Below, in pieces: positions 10,436 through 21,216 of a stretch of DNA of 64,000 nt; positions within the stretch are counted from its first letter, which is position 1; the number at the start of each line of letters is the position of its first letter. The stretch lies in NCBI RefSeq assembly GCF_003432075.1, contig NZ_QWBU01000002.1, positions 662,689-726,688 on the forward strand, written 5' to 3'. The DNA is from Shinella sp. WSJ-2 (lineage in GTDB: Bacteria > Pseudomonadota > Alphaproteobacteria > Rhizobiales > Rhizobiaceae). The notes beneath the pieces were generated by a model. The model had not been told where the DNA came from. It did no database searches and saw only the letters and a list, made by a program, of their open reading frames with translations. Position numbers and translations under genes: made by a program.

Positions 10436-11875
10436 TCAGACGTTGAGCAGCAGGAACTCGCGTTCCCAGGGGCTGATCACCTGCATGAACGTCTCGAACT
10501 CGCCGCGCTTGACGCCGGCATAGAGCCCGATGAATTCCGCGCTCAGGACCTCCGCCAAAGCCGGATCCGATTCCAGCAGCGAGACGGCTTCGAGAAGGCC
10601 GCGCGGCAGGTCGATCGACCCTTCATTGGCGGTGTCTTCCGTAGGCGGGCTCGGCTCGACCTGGTTCATGATGCCGAGCAGGCCGCAGCCGAGCGAGGCC
10701 GCGAGCGCGAGATAAGGATTGGCATCCGAGCCGGGCAGGCGGTTCTCGACGCGCCGCGCCGCGGCATCCGAAACCGGGATCCGGAAAGCGGTGGTGCGAT
10801 TGTCATAGCCCCAGGCATTGTTGACTGGTGCGGACATTTCCGGCGTCAGGCGCCGATAGGAGTTCACATAGGGCGCCATCATGACAAGCGTCTTCGGCAC
10901 ATAGGCCTGCATGCCGCCGATGAAGTGGAAGAACTCCTTCGAGGGCGATCCATCCGGGTTGGAGAAGACGTTCTTGCCCGTCGCGATCTCCACCACCGAC
11001 TGGTGGATGTGCATGGCCGAACCCGCCTGGCCCTGCATGGGCTTGGCCATGAAGGTGGCGTAGATACCGTGCTTCAGCGCCGCCTCGCGGATTGTGCGCT
11101 TGAAAAGGAACACCTGGTCGGCGAGTTCCACCGGATCGCCGTGGCGCAGGTTGATCTCGAGCTGTGCGGGACCTTCCTCGTGGATCAGGGTGTCGATTTC
11201 GAGGCCCTGCTTTTCCGAGAAGTGGTAGATGTCGTCGATCAGTTCGTCGAACTCGTTGATCCCTGCGATGGAATAGCCCTGGCCGCCCTGGATGGCGCGA
11301 CCGGACCGGCCCTTCGGCGGGTGCAGCGGATAGTCCGGGTCCTCGTTCATGGCGACGAGATAGAACTCGATTTCCGGCGCGACGACCGGCTTCCAGCCGC
11401 GGTCGCGATACATCTGCACAACGTTCTTCAGAACGTTGCGCGGCGTATAGGGCACGCTTTCGCCGGTCGAGCCGACGATGTCGCAGATGACCTGCGCGGT
11501 CGGATCGGTCTCCCACGGCACGACGGAAAGCGTTGAAAGATCCGGCAGAAGCTTGAGATCGCTATCGCGCGGTTCATAGCGGAAATTGCCGGTTTCTTCC
11601 GGGTAGTCGCCCGAAATCGTGTGGCGGTAGAGGGCGGAAGGCAGCGCCAGTGAGGTGTTCGAGGTAAATTTCGACGACGGCATCATCTTCCCGCGCGGGA
11701 CGCCTGCAAGATCAGGCGTGATGCATTCGATATCCTCGATACCGCGGGCCCGAAGCCAGTCTGCGGCGTCCTTCCAGGTCTTTACCCCTCGTGGTACGCT
11801 GATGGAGGGAGGTACTTTTCCAGAGCGTACGGCTTTCTCGATGGTAGGGGTAACGACTTTCTTTTTGGACGGCAT
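10436..11875 (-). CDS. puuA: Glutamine synthetase family protein, gamma-glutamylputrescine synthetase-like
   Basis: Glutamine-synthetase fold of 479 residues. It has the glutamate-site motif APEIEFYLV, the ATP-site region MHIHQSVV and the C-terminal RRVENRLPGSDANPYLA motif. The sequence and the adjacent amine oxidase point to the PuuA-type branch, which ligates glutamate to an amine such as putrescine, rather than to the nitrogen-assimilating GlnA. It is the first gene of a two-gene minus-strand unit, 97 bp before puuB. The polyamine importer potFGHI lies 10 kb away. Substrate not proven. Confidence 0.8.
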   Translation of the reverse strand: MPSKKKVVTPTIEKAVRSGKVPPSISVPRGVKTWKDAADWLRARGIEDIECITPDLAGVPRGKMMPSSKFTSNTSLALPSALYRHTISGDYPEETGNFRYEPRDSDLKLLPDLSTLSVVPWETDPTAQVICDIVGSTGESVPYTPRNVLKNVVQMYRDRGWKPVVAPEIEFYLVAMNEDPDYPLHPPKGRSGRAIQGGQGYSIAGINEFDELIDDIYHFSEKQGLEIDTLIHEEGPAQLEINLRHGDPVELADQVFLFKRTIREAALKHGIYATFMAKPMQGQAGSAMHIHQSVVEIATGKNVFSNPDGSPSKEFFHFIGGMQAYVPKTLVMMAPYVNSYRRLTPEMSAPVNNAWGYDNRTTAFRIPVSDAAARRVENRLPGSDANPYLALAASLGCGLLGIMNQVEPSPPTEDTANEGSIDLPRGLLEAVSLLESDPALAEVLSAEFIGLYAGVKRGEFETFMQVISPWEREFLLLNV

Positions 11876-12042
11876 GACACACCGGGTTTGTTGACGATGG
11901 CGCCATCATAACCACAGAATAGACCTTGGCTAGCTCCCCCCGGGGGGTAGAAAACGCGATTTCTGCGGTATTTCTTGTTTTTTATGTCCGATTGACTTTC
12001 TTGCGCGATAGCAGAAAGGAGAGGCGAACGGGGATTTTTGAC

Positions 12043-13224
12043 GTGGCAGAACGGCGGGACGTCGTCATTATCGGGGCTGGTGCGGCAGGCATGATGTGCG
12101 CCATAGAAGCGGGCAGGCGGGGTCGCCGCGTGCTGGTGCTCGACCATGCCAAGGCGCCGGGCGAGAAGATCCGCATCTCCGGCGGCGGGCGCTGCAATTT
12201 CACGAATATCCATGCCGGGCCGAAGAATTTTCTGTCGGCCAATCCGCATTTCGCCAAGTCGGCGCTCGCTCGCTACACGCCGCGCGATTTTCTCGACCTC
12301 GTTGAGCGCCATCATATCCCGTGGCATGAAAAGACGCTGGGCCAGCTGTTCTGCGACAACTCGGCGAAGGACATCATCGCCATGCTGCTCTCGGAGATGA
12401 AGGCGGCCGGCGCTGAGCTGCGGCTTTCGACCGGGATTACCGATATCTCGCATGATGGCCATTCCTTCCGCGTTGCCACGGAGCATGGCCTGATCGAGGC
12501 GGCCTCGCTGGTGATCGCCACCGGCGGCAAGTCGATCCCGAAAATGGGCGCGACGGGCTTCGCCTATCGCGTCGCCGAGCAGTTCGGTCTGGCTGTCACG
12601 GAAACCCGCGCCGGTCTCGTGCCGCTAATGCTCGATCCGGTAACGCTTGCCGCGCATGAGGGCCTGCCCGGCGTCGCCGTGGATGTCGTCGCCCGCCACG
12701 GCAAGACGGAATTTGCTGAAGCTGCCCTCTTTACGCACCGCGGGCTTAGTGGCCCCGCCATCCTGCAAATCTCCTCCTATTGGCGCGAAGGCGAGGAGAT
12801 TTCGCTGCAAATCCGCCCCGATCTCGATTTTGCCGCCATCATCGCCGCCGCTCGCAAGCAGAACGGCCGGCAGGCGGTGCAGACGGTGCTTGCCGACTAT
12901 ATCCCCAAGAAGCTGGCACAGCTTCTCGTCAGCGACCTCGGCATCGACGGGACGCTGGCCGAGCAATCGGGAAAACGCATCGAAGCGCTCGTGCAGAAAC
13001 TGCGCGACTGGCGTTTCCGTCCGCCGGGCTCGGAAGGCTATCGCACGGCGGAGGTCACGCTCGGCGGCGTCGATACGGCAGCGCTCGATTCCCGCAGCAT
13101 GGCGGCGAAGGCGGTGCCGGGACTCTATTTCGTGGGCGAGGCGGTGGATGTGACCGGCTGGCTCGGCGGTTACAATTTCCAATGGGCCTGGGCCTCGGGC
13201 CACGCTTCCGGCCTGGATGCCTAA
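12043..13224 (+). CDS. NAD(P)/FAD-dependent oxidoreductase, HI0933/BaiN family
   Basis: Flavoprotein of 393 residues, the usual size for the HI0933 family. The N-terminal Rossmann motif is VVIIGAGAAGMMCAIEAGRRG, followed by the family motif KIRISGGGRCNFTN. The C terminus has YFVGEAVDVTGWLGGYNFQWA, the second FAD motif. I chose GTG 12043 because the family starts a few residues before the Rossmann fold; the frame stays open upstream without homology. A GGGG sits about nine bases before it. The physiological substrate of this widespread family is not known. It diverges from puuA, with a 167-bp gap that contains a CCCCCC/GGGGGG dyad near 11936-11947. Confidence 0.85.
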   Translation: MAERRDVVIIGAGAAGMMCAIEAGRRGRRVLVLDHAKAPGEKIRISGGGRCNFTNIHAGPKNFLSANPHFAKSALARYTPRDFLDLVERHHIPWHEKTLGQLFCDNSAKDIIAMLLSEMKAAGAELRLSTGITDISHDGHSFRVATEHGLIEAASLVIATGGKSIPKMGATGFAYRVAEQFGLAVTETRAGLVPLMLDPVTLAAHEGLPGVAVDVVARHGKTEFAEAALFTHRGLSGPAILQISSYWREGEEISLQIRPDLDFAAIIAAARKQNGRQAVQTVLADYIPKKLAQLLVSDLGIDGTLAEQSGKRIEALVQKLRDWRFRPPGSEGYRTAEVTLGGVDTAALDSRSMAAKAVPGLYFVGEAVDVTGWLGGYNFQWAWASGHASGLDA

Positions 13225-13387
13225 GCCCGCCGCGCGGGAATAGCGATACGGTCTTTACCGCCCGTTAAGACCTCGCGGCGGATGCTGCCGGCATGTCGGC
13301 GTTTCCCGCCTTCGGGAGACAACATGATGTAGGCCGGCTGGCCGGATCACCCGGAGTATCTGTTCTCGCGTAACGGAGTTTCGCCGC

Positions 13388-13525
13388 ATGTCTGAAAGCC
13401 GCCGTCCTGCCCGCGCTATTGCCATTGCCGCCGCTCAAGAAAGCCGCCGTCGCCTTTTTGCGATCGGCATGAACTGCGCGCTTGCCGCCCTGCTTGTCGC
13501 TGTCCTTGCCATCACCGCACTTTGA
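13388..13525 (+). CDS. Small hypothetical single-pass membrane protein (45 aa)
   Basis: Short ORF encoding a basic N-terminal half (SESRRPARA, then ESRRR) followed by one hydrophobic helix (about residues 25-44, CALAALLVAVLAITAL) and a stop right after it. This is the pattern of a tail-anchored small membrane protein. GGAG lies nine bases before the ATG. It fills an otherwise empty gap between the flavoprotein and the chemoreceptor. I know no family for it; it could be spurious, but ribosome site plus membrane topology argue for a real gene. Confidence 0.5.
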   Translation: MSESRRPARAIAIAAAQESRRRLFAIGMNCALAALLVAVLAITAL

Positions 13526-13754
13526 CAACTTGGAACCGTCATAAATCGGTTTAAATTGGTGATGGAATTTTAAAGATTGCCGCCGATGATCCCTGCATAG
13601 GGTTCCGGAAGCCGCGTCCCGTCACGGATGCATGCGGCGTGCAATGATTGCTCCCCCGGATACGCGGCATTGCTGCCGCATGAAGTCGGTAATCCGGCGT
13701 CCGAATCCTGGGGAGGCCCTATAAAAGGGCAGGGGTGGAGCACGCCGACAACGG
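13526..13754. other. Non-coding leader upstream of the chemoreceptor gene
   Basis: No convincing gene is visible in this 229-bp interval. It holds an inverted repeat CATGCGGC (13631-13638) with GCCGCATG (13675-13682) and a small GCCC/GGGC hairpin near 13718-13732 about 30 bp before the start codon. It probably contains the promoter and 5' leader of the chemoreceptor. Confidence 0.4.
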
Positions 13755-16292
13755 ATGTTCCGCCAGATGTTTATTGATCGTATTCTTGCCCGTTTTAAAA
13801 TCCAGACCAAGGTTTTGGTCTTCATTCTGCCCTTCGTGATGTCGATCTGCGCCGTGGGCTTTACGGGGCTTTACGCCTCCGGGCTCCTGCAGGGCCGCAT
13901 GGAAATTTCCAACAGCGTTCTCCAGTCGCTGAGCGGCTTCAAGGACGTTTATGCCGGCATGAACCGGTTCCTTCAGAACACCAGCGAAGAGACCCGCGAT
14001 GCGGTCAACGAGCGGCTGAAGGCCCAGGTCGCGTTGCTGCGCCAGACGATGGACGGCCTGACGCCCGATGTCGATGCCTCAAAGCTTCTGGATGCCCAGA
14101 AGCAGACCAAGGACATCGAGGCCCGCATGGACGGGCTGTGGCTGCTCTATGTCAACGAGAACAAGCTGCACGACAAGATGGCCAAGAACCTCAGCACGCT
14201 GTCCAGCGAGCAGGTCAAGATCCTCGACGAGGCGACGAAGCTGCAACGCACCGTACGGCAGAACGAGAATGCCGCAAAAAGCATGCTGCGTGAGGCCGAG
14301 CGCCTGACGGCGGCCAGCAAGTTCTTCGGCGATCTGCTCTCCGAATTCAGCCGCGGCGCGACGCCGGAGGACCAGCTGAAGGTCATCAAGGAGTGTTTCC
14401 CCTTCATTTCGAAGACCGAGCGCTCCATTTCGACCATCCTGCCGAAGAACCAGAAGGTCGTCTCCATCACCATCCGCAACACGATCGAAGAGCTCAGCGG
14501 ATTCCTGTCCTCGTCGGATCCGGCGTCCGTCACGGTGCCGGAGATCGCGCGCCGCGTGAACCGCTTCCGCCAGGTCACCATCCAGATGCAAGGTGCCGCC
14601 GCCGAAAAAATGCGCGAAGCGACCCGCATCTTCGGTGAACTCGACGAGCCGATCATCAAGTCCGAGGCGGTTCTTGCCTCCACCCGCAAGCTGACCTCGT
14701 CGATCGACGATATCGAAGTGGCGGCTGTGCGTTTCCTCGGCGAGACCTCGGACGAAAATCGCGTCAAGCTGCTCGGCAACCTTTCTATGTTGCAGATCGA
14801 CATCAAGGGCCTGCGCGGCACTGCGAGCGGCCTGCCGTTCTTCGATAAGGTCGACGAGACGCTGGCGCCGGTTCTGGAACGCATTCAGGCCGATAGTGAC
14901 GCGCTGGTGAAGATCAGCGCCCAGCGCAATGCCGATTTCGATGCGGCCGGCATGTCCATCGATTCGATCTGGAACCTGCTCAGCCAGTTCGCCGAGGAAC
15001 AGAAGACCAGCGCCGGCACGGAACGTGAAAAGGCCAACCAGGTCTCCGTCCTTGCGACCGCCATCGGTGCGGCCATCGCCGTGCTGGCCGGCATCGCTCT
15101 GGTGCTGACGCTGAAGGGCCCGATCGGCCAGATCACCGGCGCCATGCGCCGCCTGGCCGATGGTTTCCTCGACACCGGCATCTCCGGCGAAGGCCGTGCC
15201 GACGAAATCGGCGACATGGCCCGCGCGCTCGGTGTGTTCAAGGAAAACGCGCTCTCGAAGATCCGTGTGGAAGCCGAAAGCGAGCAGCAGCGCGCCGAGG
15301 CGGATGCCGAACGCACCCGCAACGATGCGGAAAAGCAGGCCCTCGACCGGCAGATCGATTTCGCGGTGAACGCGCTCGCCGCTGGTCTCGGACGTCTCGC
15401 CCAGGGCGACCTGTCGCGCCAGATCGACACGCCTTTTACCGGCCGTCTCGAACAGCTGCGCCAGGACTTCAACGTTTCGCTCGAACGCCTTCAGGACACG
15501 CTCGGCCAGATTCGCAGCAACGCGATGTCGATCCAGCGTAGCGGCTCCGAAATGCTGCAATCGGCCGATGCGCTCTCCAAGCGTACCGAAGCGCAAGCTT
15601 CATCGCTGGAAGAGACCGCCGCTGCCGTCGAGCAGATCACCGTGACCGTGCGCTCCTCCGCCGAACGGGCGCATGAGGCCAATGTCATCGTCGGCGCCAC
15701 GAAACGCAGCGCTGACAGCTCGGCCTCTGTCGTCAACAATGCGATTGCCGCCATGGGCCGCATCGAAGGTGCCTCGCGCCAGATCGAGCAGATCATCGAG
15801 GTCATCGACGACATCGCCTTCCAGACCAACCTGCTCGCCCTCAATGCCGGTATCGAAGCCGCGCGTGCCGGCGAGGCCGGAAAGGGCTTTGCAGTCGTGG
15901 CGCAGGAGGTGCGGGAACTCGCCCAGCGTTCGGCAAGTGCTGCCCGCGAGATCAAGGGTCTGATCGAGAAGTCGACGAGCGAGGTCAATGCCGGTTCGCA
16001 TCTCGTGCAGGAGACGGGCTCGGTACTCGCCTCGATCAGCCAGCAGATCGTTACCGTGAGCCAGCACGTGGACATGATGGCAACGGCGAGCCGGGACCAG
16101 GCGGTGGCGCTGCAGGAGGTCAACGGCTCCGTCAACCAGATGGACCAGATGACCCAGCAGAACGCCTCGATGGTTGATCTCACAACCACCGCCAGCCGCA
16201 AACTTGCCGGCGATGCCGACACGCTGATGATGCTGGTGGAGCAATTCCGTCTGGAAGCGGACGAGCATTCAGCGGTTTACCGTGCGGCCTGA
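13755..16292 (+). CDS. Methyl-accepting chemotaxis protein with large periplasmic domain (McpZ-like)
   Basis: Transmembrane chemoreceptor of 845 residues. TM1 spans about 19-45 and TM2 about 428-450 ([20 protein letters not shown]). Between them is a periplasmic domain of roughly 380 residues, predicted almost entirely helical and much longer than the common four-helix bundle. A HAMP domain follows (about 450-500). The signalling hairpin contains [20 protein letters not shown] and the [10 protein letters not shown] motif. There is no C-terminal CheB/CheR-docking pentapeptide; the end is HSAVYRAA. Size and neighbours suggest the S. meliloti McpZ type (from memory). Ligand unknown. An alternative ATG lies at 13767. 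A strong terminator follows. Confidence 0.88.
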   Translation: MFRQMFIDRILARFKIQTKVLVFILPFVMSICAVGFTGLYASGLLQGRMEISNSVLQSLSGFKDVYAGMNRFLQNTSEETRDAVNERLKAQVALLRQTMDGLTPDVDASKLLDAQKQTKDIEARMDGLWLLYVNENKLHDKMAKNLSTLSSEQVKILDEATKLQRTVRQNENAAKSMLREAERLTAASKFFGDLLSEFSRGATPEDQLKVIKECFPFISKTERSISTILPKNQKVVSITIRNTIEELSGFLSSSDPASVTVPEIARRVNRFRQVTIQMQGAAAEKMREATRIFGELDEPIIKSEAVLASTRKLTSSIDDIEVAAVRFLGETSDENRVKLLGNLSMLQIDIKGLRGTASGLPFFDKVDETLAPVLERIQADSDALVKISAQRNADFDAAGMSIDSIWNLLSQFAEEQKTSAGTEREKANQVSVLATAIGAAIAVLAGIALVLTLKGPIGQITGAMRRLADGFLDTGISGEGRADEIGDMARALGVFKENALSKIRVEAESEQQRAEADAERTRNDAEKQALDRQIDFAVNALAAGLGRLAQGDLSRQIDTPFTGRLEQLRQDFNVSLERLQDTLGQIRSNAMSIQRSGSEMLQSADALSKRTEAQASSLEETAAAVEQITVTVRSSAERAHEANVIVGATKRSADSSASVVNNAIAAMGRIEGASRQIEQIIEVIDDIAFQTNLLALNAGIEAARAGEAGKGFAVVAQEVRELAQRSASAAREIKGLIEKSTSEVNAGSHLVQETGSVLASISQQIVTVSQHVDMMATASRDQAVALQEVNGSVNQMDQMTQQNASMVDLTTTASRKLAGDADTLMMLVEQFRLEADEHSAVYRAA

Positions 16293-16315
16293 GTGCAGTT
16301 GTTAGGGTTGAAGGG

Positions 16316-16352
16316 AAAAACCCCGGCGTGCGGAAAGCACACCGGGGTTTTT
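16316..16352. terminator. Bidirectional intrinsic terminator between the chemoreceptor and Lrp genes
   Basis: AAAAACCCCGGCGTG and CACACCGGGGTTTTT form a long GC-rich stem with A/T tails on both sides, between the convergent chemoreceptor and Lrp genes. It can serve both strands. Confidence 0.85.
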
Positions 16353-16378
16353 CTTGAGCTGCATGATCCGGGTTTGCG

Positions 16379-16831
16379 TCAAAGCCGGATGGCGGTTTCC
16401 TCTTTCGCCGTGCGGATGACCACCATGGTGAAAAACCTGGCAACGTTGTTATCGTCGCTGAACAGTCGGTCGCACAGTGGCGCATATTCTTCCATGTCGC
16501 GCAGGCGCAGCATGAGCACGACGTCGGTCTCGCCGGTGACGGCATAGGCCTGCGAAACGGCCTCCTCTGCAATGGCGATATCCAGGAAGCGGCGCATATG
16601 CTGCTCGCCGTGCAGCTTCAGTTCCACCGTGACCAGTGCCTTGATCGTGCGCCCGGACTTGGCCGGATTGAGGATCGCGACGATCCGCTCGATCACACCG
16701 GATTTTCTAAGCCGCTGCGTGCGGCGCAGGCAACTTGAGGGCGACAGGCCCACTGCATCCGCTAGATCCACATTGGTGCGCGACGCGTCGCGCTGCAGGA
16801 GGTTCAGAAGCTTCTTGTCGATGCGGTCCAT
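16379..16831 (-). CDS. Lrp/AsnC family transcriptional regulator
   Basis: DNA-binding regulator of 150 residues. The N-terminal winged helix-turn-helix starts MDRIDKKLLNLLQRDASRT, and the C-terminal RAM domain has AYAVTGETDVVLMLRLRDM, where amino-acid ligands usually bind. I chose ATG 16831 because Lrp proteins begin with this helix; the upstream extension lacks homology. It is divergent from the Gate-domain membrane protein at 16949, with 117 bp between the starts, so that gene is the likely target. The effector is unknown. Confidence 0.88.
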   Translation of the reverse strand: MDRIDKKLLNLLQRDASRTNVDLADAVGLSPSSCLRRTQRLRKSGVIERIVAILNPAKSGRTIKALVTVELKLHGEQHMRRFLDIAIAEEAVSQAYAVTGETDVVLMLRLRDMEEYAPLCDRLFSDDNNVARFFTMVVIRTAKEETAIRL

Positions 16832-16948
16832 GGGCCGAGCATATTCCACCGCGTGATCTTTGCAATAAAATTGCATTCAGCTGCAATCTTTGACCAAAAG
16901 TGCGAAACGGTTCGGGCTACAGGATGGGCAGCGCAAGAGGAGCCCGCC

Positions 16949-17923
16949 ATGCCGTTCGTCACTTCTGCCCTGAACAAGACCAGGGAAACCCTCGCCATTT
17001 ATTGGGTGCTTGTACGGATTACCGTTCCCATCGCCCTCCTGACGGAGCTTTTGGCTAGGATGGGCGTGATCGAGGCGATGACGCCGGCTTTTGCACCGGT
17101 CATGAACCTTGTCGGGCTTCCGCCCGAGCTGGGGCTGGCATGGCTGACCGGCATGCTCGTCGGGATATGGGGCGCCGTGCCGCTCCTCTTCACCCTCGTT
17201 CCGGTGTCCTCGCTCAGCGTGGCTAACGTCACGGTCTTTTCCGCGCTCATCCTGTTTGCGCACGGCCTTCCCATCGAGCAGAAGATCATCCAGCAGGCCG
17301 GTCCGGGCATGATCGCCACGACGGTGTTGCGCCTTGCCGGCGGCCTGCTCTATGCCTTCCTGCTGCATCATGTGCTCAACGCGACCGGCTGGCTTTCGGC
17401 CCCCGTCGATCCCGCCTGGATCCCGCTCGGCGCGACGCCCGATTGGGCCCATTATCTGCGCGGGCTTGCGGAGACGATGGCCTGGATGCTCGTCATCCTC
17501 CTCGTCCTCTCCTGGGGCCTCGAGCTTCTCAAGGTCACCGGGGCACTGGCTCTTCTGATGAAGGCGCTATCGCCGGTGCTGCGCCTGGCGGGTATCCGCG
17601 GCGAGGCGGAGCATCTCACCGCTGTCGGTCTGTTCCTCGGCATTTCCTATGGCGCCGGCCTTCTTATCCGCGAGGCGCAATCGGGCGCGATATCGCCGCG
17701 CCAGATCTTCCTGTCCTGCGTCTTCATGGGCTTCGCCCACAGCGTGATCGAGGATACGCTGATCGTGATCTCGCTTGGCGCGGATGTTTATGGCGTGCTC
17801 GCGGGGCGGATCGTCTTCGCCATCGCGGCGACGGCCATCCTCGCCGCCCTGTTGCGCCAGCTCTCGGACAAAGCCTTCTTTGCCCGGATGTTTCGGATGG
17901 ATGCCGTAAAAGCCGGCGGCTGA
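16949..17923 (+). CDS. Nucleoside-recognition (Gate) domain membrane protein, possible transporter
   Basis: Polytopic membrane protein of 324 residues with about eight to nine hydrophobic segments and an overall resemblance to Gate/nucleoside-recognition proteins (SpmA/YjiH-like). The internal GLFLGISYGAGLLIREAQSG and the following FMGFAHSVIEDTLIV are typical of the family. I chose ATG 16949 because GAGGAG precedes it and the upstream extension is not membrane-like. The divergent Lrp regulator suggests transport of an amino acid or related metabolite. Substrate and direction are unknown. Confidence 0.7.
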   Translation: MPFVTSALNKTRETLAIYWVLVRITVPIALLTELLARMGVIEAMTPAFAPVMNLVGLPPELGLAWLTGMLVGIWGAVPLLFTLVPVSSLSVANVTVFSALILFAHGLPIEQKIIQQAGPGMIATTVLRLAGGLLYAFLLHHVLNATGWLSAPVDPAWIPLGATPDWAHYLRGLAETMAWMLVILLVLSWGLELLKVTGALALLMKALSPVLRLAGIRGEAEHLTAVGLFLGISYGAGLLIREAQSGAISPRQIFLSCVFMGFAHSVIEDTLIVISLGADVYGVLAGRIVFAIAATAILAALLRQLSDKAFFARMFRMDAVKAGG

Positions 17924-17940
17924 CGTGGAGCGCCTGAAAC

Positions 17941-17978
17941 GAAAAATCCCCGGCGCAGGGAACGCCGGGGATTTTCTT
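17941..17978. terminator. Bidirectional intrinsic terminator
   Basis: AAAATCCCCGGCG pairs with CGCCGGGGATTTT around a seven-base loop, between the convergent Gate-domain gene and the small gene downstream of aceA. T-tracts are present in both directions. Confidence 0.85.
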
Positions 17979-17996
17979 TGACTGGATTTATGCCTG

Positions 17997-18236
17997 TCAG
18001 CCGCGACCCTGCGTCACGATGACCGGGATCAGCAGGTCGCCCCAGTTGCCCTCGCCGCCGTGGTGACGGGCGGAGCGGACGAGTTCGACCGAAACGCCGG
18101 CCTCGACCGCCTTCATGACGGACTGGTTGAGGCGGTGCAGGTCGTTGGCGACCATGCGGATCATGGCCTGCTGGTCTGGTGTCATCGCGGAAGCCTGTTC
18201 TTCAGCGCGTTCCTTGACTCGGGTCTGGACTGTCAT
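17997..18236 (-). CDS. Conserved hypothetical protein downstream of aceA (79 aa)
   Basis: Soluble protein of 79 residues with no signal peptide or membrane segment. The first two thirds look helical and charged (RVKERAEEQASAMTPDQQ, then MVANDLHRLNQSVMKA). The C-terminal third contains RHHGGEGNWGDLLIPVIV. AGAGGAGAAATGCC precedes the ATG, a strong ribosome site. It starts 48 bp after the aceA stop on the same strand and is probably co-transcribed. From memory a similar small gene neighbours aceA in S. meliloti. Function unknown. Confidence 0.65.
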   Translation of the reverse strand: MTVQTRVKERAEEQASAMTPDQQAMIRMVANDLHRLNQSVMKAVEAGVSVELVRSARHHGGEGNWGDLLIPVIVTQGRG

Positions 18237-18284
18237 GGCATTTCTCCTCTTTTAATCGGGGTTCTTGAAGGTTGGACGAAGGGC

Positions 18285-19574
<1,290 letters not shown>

Positions 19575-19644
19575 AGTATCCTCCAAATGCGATGTCTCGG
19601 GATCGGGCTTGTGTCACTTCGCTGCCCGATTTCATGTGACAGTA

Positions 19645-19783
19645 TTTACATCGCAGCGCACAATAGGGCGAGAGAAAACCGGAAAATCAGCGAGATAATC
19701 GGGTAATGATGTCTTGTCTTTGACAATTCCGATCTGTAAAAAAGTAAAGATTGTAAATTCAGCGTTTGAGAAATCCGTGTAAA
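19645..19783. promoter_or_regulatory. Clustered TGTAAA/TTTACA motifs between aceA and its divergent regulator
   Basis: Four copies of one hexamer lie in this gap: TTTACA at 19645-19650 and TGTAAA at 19735-19740, 19752-19757 and 19778-19783. The last overlaps the ribosome-site region of the regulator gene. Clustering between a regulator and its probable target suggests operator sites. Binding is inferred; RamB-type regulators are known to bind short A/T-rich motifs near isocitrate lyase genes in actinobacteria. Confidence 0.45.
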
Positions 19784-19794
19784 GGATGTGACAT

Positions 19795-21216
19795 ATGGCC
19801 GAGAACAAGATTTTTGCCGGCCCGAAAGTCCGGCGCATCCGCAACACGCTCGGCTTGACCCAGACGGCGATGGCCGAGGGCCTGTCGATCTCGCCGTCCT
19901 ATCTCAACCTCATCGAGCGCAACCAGCGACCATTGACCGTGCAGCTGCTGCTGCGGCTCGCCTCCGTTTACAAGGTCGATCTCGACGATCTCCAGGGTGA
20001 GAGCGCCGGCAATGCCCGCCAGCTGCGCGAGGTCTTTGCCGATCCGCTGCTCTCGGGTGAACTTCCGGGGGATCACGAACTGGTGGAAATCGCCGATGCC
20101 GCGCCGAATGTCGCGAGCGGCATCGTTAAACTCTACCGCGCCTATCGCGAACAGGCCGCGCGCCTTACCGATCTTGCCGATCTGCTCGCCCGCGAAGGGC
20201 ACGCCACCACGCTTGCCGGCACGCTGCTGCCGATGGACGAGGTGCGCGACAAGCTGGAAGGGCGGCCCAACTATTTCGGAGCCATCGAGGAGGCGGCCGA
20301 GCGGTTTCACGCGGCGCTGGCGCCCGGCGACGACCTGAGCAATGCCCTGAAGGGCTGGCTGCGCAAGGAACATGGCGTCGTAGTGCGCGCGCTACCGGTC
20401 CATACCATGCCAAACCTGCGCCGCCGCTTCGACCGGCACTCCATGCGCCTCTTTCTCTCCGAGCGCCTGTCGCCCTTCGACCAGCTGCGCGAGATCGCCA
20501 TGGAGACGGTGCAGCTGGCGCTTCAGGATGAGATCTTCGCCGAACTCGACCTGCTTGCCTTCTCGACGGCGGAGGCAAAGCGCATCGCCCGCTTCGAGCT
20601 GGCGCGCTATGCCGCCCATGCGCTGATGATGCCCTATGAGGCCTTCCATGCGACGGCGCAGCGCGTGCGCTACGATGTCGACGTGCTGCGCTCCCGCTTC
20701 GGCGTCTCCTTCGAGCAGGCCGCGAACCGCCTGACCATGCTGCAGCGGCCGGGCAAGACGGGCGTGCCCTTCTTCATGCTGGAAATCGACAATGCCGGCC
20801 ATCGCTTCCGCCGGGCCGGCGCACAGGGCTTTCCACAGGCACGCTTCGGCGGCGGCTGTCCGAAGCTCGGCGTGCATTCGGCCTTCTCCCAGCCGGGGCA
20901 GATCCTCGTCGACCGCGTCGAGATGCCGGATGGCGGGGTGTTCCTGACGGTATCGCGCACGCTGGAAGGACCGCAGGGCGCCTTTGCCGAACGGGTGCGC
21001 CGCACCGCGCTGCTGCTCGGCTGCGATGCTGCCCATGCGGAGGAGACGGTCTATGGCGAGGCGGTGCGCCGCGACGGTGCCGTCGCAGTCGCAGTCGGCA
21101 CGGCCTGCCGGTTGTGCGAGAGGCAGGGATGTCTGGCCCGCGCGGAGCCCCCTGTGACACGTCCTCTGGGGCTCGATGAAATGGTCGCGGGCCTCAGCCT
21201 TTTCGACTTCCAGTAA
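19795..21216 (+). CDS. XRE family, ScfR/RamB-type short-chain fatty acyl regulator
   Basis: Transcription factor of 473 residues. An N-terminal XRE helix-turn-helix (about 8-65, RNTLGLTQTAMAEGLSISPS) is followed by an IrrE-like middle (about 170-300) and a C-terminal cysteine-rich domain with GGGCPKLGVH and CRLCERQGC. This layout is that of the RamB/ScfR family, which controls glyoxylate or methylcitrate pathway genes in response to acyl-CoA metabolites. AAGGA precedes ATG 19795. Its divergent partner is aceA, the likely target. Whether it activates or represses cannot be read from the sequence. Confidence 0.85.
   Translation: MAENKIFAGPKVRRIRNTLGLTQTAMAEGLSISPSYLNLIERNQRPLTVQLLLRLASVYKVDLDDLQGESAGNARQLREVFADPLLSGELPGDHELVEIADAAPNVASGIVKLYRAYREQAARLTDLADLLAREGHATTLAGTLLPMDEVRDKLEGRPNYFGAIEEAAERFHAALAPGDDLSNALKGWLRKEHGVVVRALPVHTMPNLRRRFDRHSMRLFLSERLSPFDQLREIAMETVQLALQDEIFAELDLLAFSTAEAKRIARFELARYAAHALMMPYEAFHATAQRVRYDVDVLRSRFGVSFEQAANRLTMLQRPGKTGVPFFMLEIDNAGHRFRRAGAQGFPQARFGGGCPKLGVHSAFSQPGQILVDRVEMPDGGVFLTVSRTLEGPQGAFAERVRRTALLLGCDAAHAEETVYGEAVRRDGAVAVAVGTACRLCERQGCLARAEPPVTRPLGLDEMVAGLSLFDFQ

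Noticed and set aside
13700..13754. Possible riboswitch in the chemoreceptor leader
   Set aside because: Only short dyads are present; no known riboswitch core could be recognised.
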